NCBI GenBank assembly: GCA_003141195.1 | Contig: PLLC01000099.1 | Coordinates: forward strand, 1-55,391 | Reading direction: 5' to 3' | Length of the DNA: 55,391 nt | From: Syntrophaceae bacterium | GTDB lineage: Bacteria; Desulfobacterota; Syntrophia; Syntrophales; UBA5619 | Shown here: piece after piece, positions 37,158 through 44,299 of the stretch | Layout of the letters: every line of letters starts with the position of its first letter | Position numbering within the stretch: the stretch's first letter is position 1 | Notes under the pieces: model-generated | Seen by the model: only the letters and a program-made list of their open reading frames with translations | What the model was told of the DNA's origin: nothing | Database searches by the model: none | Position numbers and translations under genes: made by a program

Positions 37158-38038
37158 AAGAGGTTGTTGTGATCAGCGGCAAGGGCGGTACGGGAAAGAC
37201 CAGTCTGGTCGCGGCTTTTGCTGCGCTGGCCGAGCGGAAGATCCTGGTGGACTGCGACGTGGATGCGGCGGATCTGCATCTGGTGCTGAATCCGCGGATC
37301 GATCGCCGGGAGGATTTCACCGGAGGGAAAAAGGCCGCCATTCAGGAGGATCTGTGCACCGGTTGCGGCAAATGTCAGGAGGTGTGCCGCTTCGATGCGG
37401 TTTCGTCCGTTGCCGGTCCCGATGGGCAAAACCGGTTTGCGGTGGATCCGATTTCCTGCGAGGGTTGCGGCCTTTGTGCGCGCCTCTGTCCGGCAGAGGC
37501 GATCCGCTTTGAACCGGTCGTCAGCGGACAATGGTTCATCTCGTCGACGATCTACGGGCCCATGGTCCATGCGCGACTCGGCATCGCCCAGGCCAACAGC
37601 GGGAAGCTGGTCAGCCTGCTGCGCCGCGAGGCGCGGGGCATCGCGGAAAAAGAGGGGTTCAATCTGCTGATTGCCGACGGTTCACCCGGCATCAGGTGTC
37701 CCGTCATCGCTTCCATCACCGGGTCCGATCTCGTGGTCGCGGTGACGGAACCGTCCTGTTCCGGTCTTCACGATGTTCAGCGCGTCGTGGATCTGACCGG
37801 CCATTTCCGAATCCCCCTGATGCTCTGTATCAACAAATGGGACATCCACCCCGAGATGGCGGACCGGATCGAGCGGGAAACTGCGCAGCGGGGCGTCCGA
37901 ATGGCCGGAAGGATCCGTTATGATCCGGCAGTTACGCGGGCGCAGATCATGAAAACCACGGTCGTGGAGTACACCGGCGGCGCGATTTCCGTCGACATCC
38001 GGGCCGTTTGGAGAAATGTGGTCTACGCCCTCGGCTGA
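37154..38038 (+). CDS. MinD/Mrp-type ATPase with inserted 2[4Fe-4S] ferredoxin domain (second)
   Basis: A 294-residue paralogue of the preceding ATPase: KEVVVISGKGGTGKTSLVAAF, DCDVDAADLHLVL, ferredoxin insert with CTGCGKCQEVC and CEGCGLCARLC, then IADGSPGIRCPV and LCINKWD. The ATG at 37154 lies in an ATGA overlap with the first ATPase. Such pairs are a constant part of ORP-type and related clusters in anaerobic bacteria and archaea. The likely role is ATP-dependent assembly or transfer of a metal-sulfur centre. Confidence 0.9.
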   Translation: MKEVVVISGKGGTGKTSLVAAFAALAERKILVDCDVDAADLHLVLNPRIDRREDFTGGKKAAIQEDLCTGCGKCQEVCRFDAVSSVAGPDGQNRFAVDPISCEGCGLCARLCPAEAIRFEPVVSGQWFISSTIYGPMVHARLGIAQANSGKLVSLLRREARGIAEKEGFNLLIADGSPGIRCPVIASITGSDLVVAVTEPSCSGLHDVQRVVDLTGHFRIPLMLCINKWDIHPEMADRIERETAQRGVRMAGRIRYDPAVTRAQIMKTTVVEYTGGAISVDIRAVWRNVVYALG

Positions 38039-38080
38039 CATTCACCTGGCGTCGCCGGGAAGAAAATCGTCCCGGGTCGC

Positions 38081-38108
38081 ACCCGCAAGCCCCGTCCTGT
38101 GGGCGGGG
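38081..38108. repeat. Short repeated GC hairpin, copy 1
   Basis: ACCCGCAAGCCCCG, eight bases, then CGGGG-type complement. Almost the same sequence (ACCCGCAAGCCCCG again) occurs at 44156-44183, each about 40 bases after the last gene of a run. It may be a terminator-like repeat; no T-run follows. Confidence 0.5.
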
Positions 38109-38297
38109 AGTTTCACGAGTCCGGCGGAGCGGCGCACACAGAAGAATCTGTAATAATATAAAAATTATGGAGCGAGATGTGGTTGAAAATGAGCGAAGCG
38201 AAAAAGAGGAACCAGCAGGAGGAGACGAAAAGGAGACCTTTTCGGCGCAGGAGGGTTGCAGGAGGGTTGAGGGATGCGTTGCCTGGAAGGGTAAATG

Positions 38298-39074
38298 ATG
38301 AAACGCGATTATCGATATATTTTCGGTCCCGTCTCCTCTTGGCGGTTGGGGGCTTCCTTGGGAATCGACCTGCTTTCCCAGGAGAGAAAAATCTGTAATT
38401 TTGACTGTCTCTACTGTCAGTTGGGCGGGACGCAAGCGCCGACCCGGAAGAGGCGGTTGTATGTTTCCACGGATAAAGTTCTGGCGGAAATAGACGAGTT
38501 ACCCGATGTGGCCATCGACACGATCACGTTCTCCGGCAGGGGAGAGCCAACTCTGGCGCAAAATCTGGGAGAGACGATCCTGGCAGTCAGAGCGATCAGG
38601 CGGGAACCGGTCGCTGTTTTGACCAACGCGTCGCTCATGGGCAGAGAAGATGTTCATGAGGAACTGCGGTGTGCGGATATCGTCATTGCCAAACTGGACG
38701 CCAGTTCTCAGGCCATTTTCCAGATTGTGAACCGGCCTGCGCCGGGGATCGGGTTCGGCGACGTCGTGACCGGTCTGAAGAAGTTCCGCGCCGATTATGG
38801 GGGAAAACTGGCCCTGCAGATCATGTTCATCCGTGAAAACAGGGATGCCGCACAGCAGATTGCCGGGATCGCCGAAGGGATGTGTCCGAATGAGATACAA
38901 ATCAACACGCCGTTGAGGCCTTGCCGGGAGTCTCCGCTTTCGCCGGAGGTTGTCGGCGGGATCGTCCGGTATTTCCATGCATTTCGGACCGTTTCCGTAT
39001 ATGAATGCGAACGGCCGTCGGTACTGTCGCTCAGTCCGGAAGAAACGCTGCGGCGGAGGGGCAAGGTGGTCTGA
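38298..39074 (+). CDS. Radical SAM protein (COG0731 type)
   Basis: A 258-residue radical S-adenosylmethionine protein. The cluster motif is CNFDCLYC near residue 38, followed by the GRGEPTL SAM-binding strand and PLRPCRESP near residue 210. The opening RYIFGPVSSWRLGASLGIDL is typical of the COG0731 branch, found near Mrp/MinD and NifX-like genes in anaerobes; its reaction is unknown. ATGATG offers two starts; the second has the better distance from GGAAGGG. It is 260 bases after the second ATPase on the same strand. Confidence 0.88.
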   Translation: MKRDYRYIFGPVSSWRLGASLGIDLLSQERKICNFDCLYCQLGGTQAPTRKRRLYVSTDKVLAEIDELPDVAIDTITFSGRGEPTLAQNLGETILAVRAIRREPVAVLTNASLMGREDVHEELRCADIVIAKLDASSQAIFQIVNRPAPGIGFGDVVTGLKKFRADYGGKLALQIMFIRENRDAAQQIAGIAEGMCPNEIQINTPLRPCRESPLSPEVVGGIVRYFHAFRTVSVYECERPSVLSLSPEETLRRRGKVV

Positions 39075-39099
39075 AGAAAGGATGCTGGGGTGAGGAACC

Positions 39100-39348
39100 A
39101 TGCCGATTTACGAATATGAGTGTCTGGGTTGCGGACGCCTGTCCGAGTTCATTGAAGGGGTTTCCGGCGAGGCGACTGACAGGATGTGCAAGCATTGCGG
39201 CAGCGTCTCGCTGAAGCGTATCCTGTCGAAGGGCGTTACCTCCCGGAACGACGGAATGATCGGGAATCGGGGAGGAAAAACCTGCTGCGGCCGGGAAGAG
39301 CGTTGCGGTAGTCCGCCGTGCAGCGAGCCGGGGAGCTGTTGCCGATAG
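39100..39348 (+). CDS. FmdB-type zinc-ribbon protein
   Basis: An 82-residue protein starting MPIYEYECLGCGRLSEF with CxxC, then CKHCG: the FmdB regulatory-protein zinc ribbon. After this 45-residue ribbon it has a second cysteine-rich tail (CCGREERCGSPPCSEPGSCC), with seven Cys in 20 residues, not usual in the family and suited to binding metal. Starts 25 bases after the radical SAM gene. Confidence 0.83.
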   Translation: MPIYEYECLGCGRLSEFIEGVSGEATDRMCKHCGSVSLKRILSKGVTSRNDGMIGNRGGKTCCGREERCGSPPCSEPGSCCR

Positions 39349-39397
39349 AGGCGGCGGAGGCCGCCCGGTTTGCATTTCAGCAAGGAGAGGAGAGGGA

Positions 39398-39850
39398 ATG
39401 GAACAGAAAGATCAAATCAAAATTGGAATCATCATCTGCGACCGCTATCACCGTTGCGCGGGCGGCAAGTGCTTCCGGGCGCTGCGGGAGAGAGCAGGCG
39501 CCTTCAGCCTTTATCGTGACAGGGATGCGAGCCTGGTGGGATATGCGACCTGCGACGGGTGCCCCGGCGGCAACATCGAGTATGCCCCGGAGGAAATGGT
39601 CCGCAACGGGGTCAACGTGATCCATCTGGCGACCGGACTGATCGTCGGCTATCCGCCCTGCCCGAGGATCGGTTTCTTCAGGGATTTCATCCAGTCGCGA
39701 TTCGGAATCGCTGTCGTCTTCGGCACCCATCCGATTCCCCAGAAATACTATCTGGTACACCAGGGTCTTCACACCTGGGATTCCCCGTTCTGGCAGGAAG
39801 TCACCCGTCATGTCATCGCCGACGAGGGTATCCGCCGTGCGTATGACTGA
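39398..39850 (+). CDS. CGGC-domain protein
   Basis: A 150-residue protein with the CGGC-domain pattern: IIICDRYHRCAGGKCFRALR near the start and GYATCDGCPGGNIEYAPEEM near residue 50, then HLATG and PPCPRI. The conserved cysteine and histidine residues are taken to bind a metal; the function of the family is unknown. It lies 49 bases after the zinc-ribbon gene. Confidence 0.85.
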   Translation: MEQKDQIKIGIIICDRYHRCAGGKCFRALRERAGAFSLYRDRDASLVGYATCDGCPGGNIEYAPEEMVRNGVNVIHLATGLIVGYPPCPRIGFFRDFIQSRFGIAVVFGTHPIPQKYYLVHQGLHTWDSPFWQEVTRHVIADEGIRRAYD

Positions 39851-39891
39851 GCGTGAGCGATGGATGCGGATGCCTGCCCCATCCGGAATCC

Positions 39892-39910
39892 CTCCCGCAG
39901 GGGGCGGGAG
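39892..39910. repeat. Short GC hairpin
   Basis: CTCCCGC and GCGGGAG around AGGGG, about 40 bases after the CGGC-protein stop. It resembles the hairpins at 22081 and 26240. No T-run follows on the plus strand. Confidence 0.4.
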
Positions 39911-40043
39911 AAAATCTGAAATGGAACCGCTGCTCGATTCATGGTAGAAGCAGACATTACGGACGTTCGGGATCATCTCGAAATGGTTGATATCCTGCTG
40001 CGGGAGGATATTTCATTCAAATTTCATAAGGGAGGTCAAGACA

Positions 40044-41744
40044 ATGGAGAAAAGAAGAAGGATCGTGATTGTCGGAGGTTCCGCCGCCGGTCCCAAGGCA
40101 GCGGCAAAGGCCAGGAGAATCGATAACGATGCCGAGGTGATCATCCTGCAGAAGGATGCGGACCTGTCCATGGCTTCCTGCGGCTATCCCTATTACATCG
40201 GCGGGTACTTCGACGACCGGAACATGCTCATCTGCACCCCCACGGGGGTGATACGGAACCCCCAGTTCTACCTGAACGCCAAGGATATCGCGGCCAGGGT
40301 GAACACGGAGGTGACCGCCATCGACCGGAAAGCGCGAACCGTCTCTTTCCGGAACACGCTGACCGGGGAAACGGGGGAGATGGCCTACGACAAGCTGATC
40401 CTCGCGACCGGTTCCGTGCCGCAGATGCCTCCCGTTCCGGGCGTGGAGCTGGAGGGGATCACCACGCTCCAGTCCATGAAGGACGCTGATTTTCTCCGCA
40501 AAGTCAGGGACGAGGGGAAGATCAAAAAGGCGGTGGTCATCGGCGGCGGCCTGATCGGGATCGAGACCTGCGAGGCCCTTCATCTGGCCGGCATCGGGAT
40601 CACCGTGATCGAGCTCCTTCCGCAGTTGCTGCCCTTTCTTGACTGGGAGCTTGCAAAGCTGGTTGAAAACCATGTGAGGGCCAAGGGGGCAAACGTCATC
40701 ACCGATAACGGCATTGCCGGGTTTCTCGGCGAGAATGGGAAACTGACGGGGGTCAAGCTTCAGAACGGGACGGAACTCTCCTGCGAGCTGGCGGTCGTGG
40801 CGATCGGTGTCCGTCCCAACGTGAAACTGGCTAAGGAAGCAGGCCTCAAGATTGGGGAGACGGGTGGAATAGAGGTCGATGCCTACATGCAGACCACGGA
40901 CCCCGACATCTATGCGGTCGGAGATTGCGTCGAAACGCTCCACCGGATCACCGGGAGAAAGGTCCTGGCCCCCTACGGCGATCTGGCGAACCTCCAGGGG
41001 CGCGTGGCGGGTGAGAACGCCGCCTCTGAAAACAGCGTGACGTTTCCCGGAACGATCCAGACGGGGATCTGCAAGGTCTTCGATTACGCGGCGGGTTCGA
41101 CCGGTCTCTCCGAATCGAATGCCAAGCGGCTGGGATACGACGATATCGTCACCGTCATTAACGCCAGCCCCGACAAGCCCGGTTTTATGGAGGGGAAACT
41201 CCTGGTGACGAAGCTCGTCGCGGACCGGAAGACGGGTATGATCCTCGGCGCCCAGTGCATCGGTCCCGGAAATGTGAACCGGCAGATCGCCCAGTGGGCG
41301 ATGGCCATCCAGGGCCGATTGACCGTCGAGGATGTCGTCAATGCCGATCTTCCTTACGCGCCGCCCTTTTCGCTGGCGATCGACCACGGCATCGCCGCGG
41401 CGCACATCCTGCAGAACAAGATGAAGGGGAGAATGAAGGGGATCTGCTGTGCGGAAGTTCATCGGAAGGTGACAAGCGGAGAGCGCCCCTTCCTCATCGA
41501 TGTCAGGCAGCCTGGGGAGTTCGAGCAGATGCGCCTCGGGATCGGCGAGACGCTCATACCCCTCGGCGCCCTCCGCAAGCGCCTCAGTGAGCTTCCCCAG
41601 GACAAAAAAAAGGAGATCGTCTGCTACTGCAAGATCTCCCTGCGGGGCTACGAGGCCGCCCTTGTCCTTGAGGGGAACGGATGGAAGAACGTGAAGGTCA
41701 TGGAAGGCGGCGTGATGGCGTGGCCGTATCCGCGGGAAAAATAA
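40044..41744 (+). CDS. CoA-disulfide-reductase-like flavoprotein fused to rhodanese
   Basis: A 566-residue FAD/NAD(P)H-dependent enzyme. It has the FAD motif IVIVGGSAAGPKAAAKARR, the single active-site Cys46 in SMASCGYPYYIGG (the CoADR-type residue, not a CxxxxC pair), the NAD motif AVVIGGGLIGIETCEAL, FAD-binding DIYAVGDCVE and a dimerisation domain. From about residue 480 a rhodanese domain follows (FLIDVRQPGEFEQMRLG, catalytic Cys in VCYCKISLRG). Such fusions reduce CoA disulfide, CoA persulfide or polysulfide. AAGGGAGG precedes the ATG at 40044. In this cluster it could supply or control sulfane sulfur for metal-sulfide assembly (inference). Confidence 0.92.
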   Translation: MEKRRRIVIVGGSAAGPKAAAKARRIDNDAEVIILQKDADLSMASCGYPYYIGGYFDDRNMLICTPTGVIRNPQFYLNAKDIAARVNTEVTAIDRKARTVSFRNTLTGETGEMAYDKLILATGSVPQMPPVPGVELEGITTLQSMKDADFLRKVRDEGKIKKAVVIGGGLIGIETCEALHLAGIGITVIELLPQLLPFLDWELAKLVENHVRAKGANVITDNGIAGFLGENGKLTGVKLQNGTELSCELAVVAIGVRPNVKLAKEAGLKIGETGGIEVDAYMQTTDPDIYAVGDCVETLHRITGRKVLAPYGDLANLQGRVAGENAASENSVTFPGTIQTGICKVFDYAAGSTGLSESNAKRLGYDDIVTVINASPDKPGFMEGKLLVTKLVADRKTGMILGAQCIGPGNVNRQIAQWAMAIQGRLTVEDVVNADLPYAPPFSLAIDHGIAAAHILQNKMKGRMKGICCAEVHRKVTSGERPFLIDVRQPGEFEQMRLGIGETLIPLGALRKRLSELPQDKKKEIVCYCKISLRGYEAALVLEGNGWKNVKVMEGGVMAWPYPREK

Positions 41745-41761
41745 CAGGACTCGGAAGCATG

Positions 41762-41797
41762 GCGAAAGGAGAAGTTCCGCGGGACTTCTCCTTTCGC
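41762..41797. terminator. Strong hairpin after the CoA-disulfide reductase gene
   Basis: GCGAAAGGAGAAGT and its exact complement form a 14-base stem, 17 bases past the stop. There is no clean T-run after it on the plus strand, so termination is likely but not certain. Confidence 0.6.
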
Positions 41798-42011
41798 TCC
41801 TTGCCTGTGCCTGTCGCGTACCGGCTGTTGGACCTGACAAGCAGCCGAAGATGATCGACATATCGGGATATTTGAAGGTCCTTCCGACCAGCAACTGAAG
41901 GTTCGCCGATTCCTTTTCGGTTTCATCTTTGCCAAGTCCGGCGATTATAGGCGGACGATTACCCAGCCAGCACAAGACGGATAAAAAGGTCGAGGTTGTC
42001 CTTTTCTGCGC

Positions 42012-42060
42012 ATTGCGTTTTTGCGATACAACAAGGGAATATGAGTAGCAGATATGCTAC
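42012..42060. promoter_or_regulatory. Candidate activator-binding palindromes upstream of the MRP-ORP gene
   Basis: The perfect palindrome GTAGCA-GATA-TGCTAC lies at 42045-42060, 86 bases before the -24 element of a candidate sigma-54 promoter. A weaker relative, ATTGCG-TTTT-TGCGAT, lies at 42012-42027, centred 33 bases (about three helical turns) upstream. The same palindrome, with one mismatch, occurs at 34143-34158 before the first ORP-like operon. Confidence 0.5.
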
Positions 42061-42145
42061 CCGCAACCCTTTTGAGCGAAGCCTCCTTTTGCTCATCTCA
42101 CGATATCCAGTGAAGATTATCTCTATTTCACAGACAAGTCGTTCC

Positions 42146-42162
42146 TGGCATGGATTATGATT
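42146..42162 (+). promoter_or_regulatory. Candidate sigma-54 promoter of the MRP-ORP gene
   Basis: TGGCAT-GGATT-ATGATT: GG and GA are separated by 10 bases, the sigma-54 spacing, with the same GA in place of GC at -12 as in the candidate at 34278. It would give a leader of about 100 bases. Confidence 0.38.
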
Positions 42163-42272
42163 ATCCCCCTGTCGGTACGAGATTGTTCCGCCGCTGGCGC
42201 TGCATATTCAAACGAAGCCGGTGATCGGCGGCGGATCATTCATCATAAGACACTGTGGAGGTTTGAAGAGAC

Positions 42273-43547
42273 ATGAACTGTGGCGAAAAAAAGAGCGGTT
42301 GCGAAGCGGTAGGTGGACAGGCAGCCGATGAGAAACTCAAGATGTTCACGGAGGACGAGGCGCTTGTCCGTCGCCTCTCCAAAATCAAACACAAGATCCT
42401 GGTTCTGTCGGGAAAAGGCGGCGTGGGGAAAAGCACCGTTTCCGTGAACCTTGCTGTGGCCCTGGCCATGGAAGGCTGGAAGACGGGTCTTCTGGATGTC
42501 GATTTTCACGGCCCCAGCGTTCCCATGCTCCTGCACCTGAAGGGGGAGCTTTTCAAAGCGGCGGACGGAGACGGGATGCTGCCTGTGGAAAGCAGCTATG
42601 GAATCAAAGTGGTTTCCCTCGGATTTGCCCTCGGCAATTCGGATGAAGCGGTTATCTGGCGAGGCCCGATGAAAATGGGCGTCATCAAACAGCTCCTGAC
42701 AGATGTGCAGTGGGGCGAACTGGACTATCTGGTCGTCGATTTTCCTCCGGGAACGGGGGATGAACCCCTTTCCATCGCGCAGCTCATTCCCGAAAGCGAC
42801 GGCGCCGTGATCGTCACGACGCCCCAGGATCTCTCCCTTCAGGACGTGCGGAAGTCCATCAATTTCTGCCGTCAGCTCAAGATTCCCGTTCTGGGGGTGA
42901 TCGAAAACATGAGCGGGCTTATGTGTCCGCACTGCGGGAAGATGATTGAGGTCTTCAAGAGCGGCGGCGGGGAAGCCATGGCCAAGGAGATGGGCGTGCC
43001 CTTCCTCGGCCGAATCCCGATGGACCCGCAGATCGTCGGGGGGTCCGATGAGGGAAAGCCCTTCGTCTATCATTACAGAGAGACCGAGTCCGCCCAGGCT
43101 TTCATCCGGGCGATCCAGCCCGTTTTGCAGTTGCAGGAGCAAAGCAAACCTGAGACAGACCGGATTTCCCGGATGCCTCAACCCATCAAGGAGAAAGAAA
43201 TGAAAACACTGAAGATCGCCGTTCCCATGGCGGCCGGCTCTCTGTGCCAGCACTTCGGCCATTGTGAGCAGTTCGCCCTGTTCGACGTGGATGCGGACAA
43301 CAAAACCATCCTGAAAACGACCATGGTCGTCCCACCGCCCCATGAGCCTGGGCTTTTGCCGACGTGGCTGCAGGAACAGGGGGCCGATATCATCATCGCC
43401 GGCGGCATGGGATCGAGGGCGCAGGAACTGTTTGTCGGCAAAGGTATTCACGTTGTCACCGGCGCATCGTCGGAGGCCCCGGGAAAGGTGGTGGCCGAGT
43501 ACCTCCGCGGCGAGCTGACGACCGGAGCCAATGTCTGCGATCACTGA
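42273..43547 (+). CDS. MRP-ORP fusion: Mrp/NBP35 ATPase with C-terminal NifX/Orp domain
   Basis: A 424-residue two-domain protein. Residues about 1-290 are an Mrp/NBP35 iron-sulfur carrier ATPase (HKILVLSGKGGVGKSTVSVN, DVDFHGPS, VVDFPPGTGDEPL, ENMSGLMCPHCG with the CxxC that bridges a cluster between subunits). Residues about 308-424 are a NifX/Orp-type domain (LKIAVPMAAGSLCQHFGHCE with Cys and His, FALFDVD, GADIIIAGGMGSRAQELF). This is the layout of the MRP-ORP protein of Desulfovibrio, partner of the ORP complex. The short start MNCGEKKSGCE also has two Cys. GGAGG precedes the ATG. It is followed 22 bases later by the arginine decarboxylase gene. Confidence 0.92.
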   Translation: MNCGEKKSGCEAVGGQAADEKLKMFTEDEALVRRLSKIKHKILVLSGKGGVGKSTVSVNLAVALAMEGWKTGLLDVDFHGPSVPMLLHLKGELFKAADGDGMLPVESSYGIKVVSLGFALGNSDEAVIWRGPMKMGVIKQLLTDVQWGELDYLVVDFPPGTGDEPLSIAQLIPESDGAVIVTTPQDLSLQDVRKSINFCRQLKIPVLGVIENMSGLMCPHCGKMIEVFKSGGGEAMAKEMGVPFLGRIPMDPQIVGGSDEGKPFVYHYRETESAQAFIRAIQPVLQLQEQSKPETDRISRMPQPIKEKEMKTLKIAVPMAAGSLCQHFGHCEQFALFDVDADNKTILKTTMVVPPPHEPGLLPTWLQEQGADIIIAGGMGSRAQELFVGKGIHVVTGASSEAPGKVVAEYLRGELTTGANVCDH

Positions 43548-43569
43548 GGCGGAAGGAGGCCGGCGTTCA

Positions 43570-44115
43570 ATGGGCTTTGTTCCCCGGGGAATGTTTTTGA
43601 CCAAAGGGGTGGGCAGGCACCGGGAAGAGCTGCACTCGTTCGAACTCGCCCTCAGGGATGCCGGCATTGAAAAGTGCAACCTGGTTCAGGTGTCGAGCAT
43701 CCTGCCGCCGGGCTGCCGGCTCATTGCGAAGGCACGGGGAATCAAAGAGATTCGTCCCGGCGCCATCACCTTCTGCGTCATGAGCCGTTGCTGCAGCAAT
43801 GAGCCGGGTCGGCTTCTGTCCGCCTCCGTCGGTTGCGCCGTTCCGGCGGACAAGAGGGCTTACGGCTATATCAGCGAACATCACGCCTTCGGCCAGACGG
43901 GTAGGCAGGCGGGCGATCGCGCGGAGGACCTGGCTGCGGCCATGCTGGCCTCGACGCTCGGCATCGATTTCAACGTGGACGAAAGCTGGGACGAAAAAAG
44001 GGAAATCTTCCGGATCAGCGGCAAGATCGTCGGCACCCGGAACATCACCCAATCCAGCATTGTGAAGAGCGGTGGGTACACCACCGTCATGGCCGCGGTG
44101 GTGTTTGTTTTTTGA
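43570..44115 (+). CDS. Pyruvoyl-dependent arginine decarboxylase
   Basis: Self-cleaving enzyme that makes agmatine from arginine using a pyruvoyl group formed from an internal serine. The 181-residue length and sequence fit PvlArgDC: KGVGRHREELHSFELALRDA, the cleavage region LVQVSSILPPGC (Ser-Ser near residues 43-44), GYISEHHAFGQTG and the C-terminal core. The GGAGG Shine-Dalgarno lies 8 bases or so before the ATG at 43570. This enzyme type is common in archaea and found in some bacteria (Chlamydiae, Bacteroidetes, Desulfobacterota). It directly follows the MRP-ORP gene, probably on one transcript; the link is unexplained. No agmatinase is in the window. Confidence 0.88.
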   Translation: MGFVPRGMFLTKGVGRHREELHSFELALRDAGIEKCNLVQVSSILPPGCRLIAKARGIKEIRPGAITFCVMSRCCSNEPGRLLSASVGCAVPADKRAYGYISEHHAFGQTGRQAGDRAEDLAAAMLASTLGIDFNVDESWDEKREIFRISGKIVGTRNITQSSIVKSGGYTTVMAAVVFVF

Positions 44116-44155
44116 AAGACAGGCCTCAAGAGACGCCTTGTGACCGGTAGCTTGA

Positions 44156-44183
44156 ACCCGCAAGCCCCGCCCGGCGGGCGGGG
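44156..44183. repeat. Short repeated GC hairpin, copy 2
   Basis: ACCCGCAAGCCCCG followed by a complementary GGGCGGGG, nearly identical to 38081-38108. It lies 41 bases past the arginine decarboxylase stop. Confidence 0.5.
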
Positions 44184-44299
44184 TGATCCGGTTGTCACGC
44201 GGCGCTTTCCGATAAAAAAGGGGATTGTTTCATCCTCTCCCCCGTGCAAACTGTGTGGATATCTTCCTCTGTCATTTCCCGTCCCGATGACGGGGGCCT

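Noticed and set aside
40017-41975. 652-codon frame opposite the CoA-disulfide reductase
   Set aside because: Shadow frame; the plus-strand protein has complete FAD, NAD and rhodanese motifs.
34320-43547. Nitrogenase (nif) gene cluster
   Set aside because: NifX-like domains are present, but no nifH, nifD, nifK, nifE, nifN or nifB. The MinD/Mrp partners and DUF5320 proteins fit an ORP-type cluster better.
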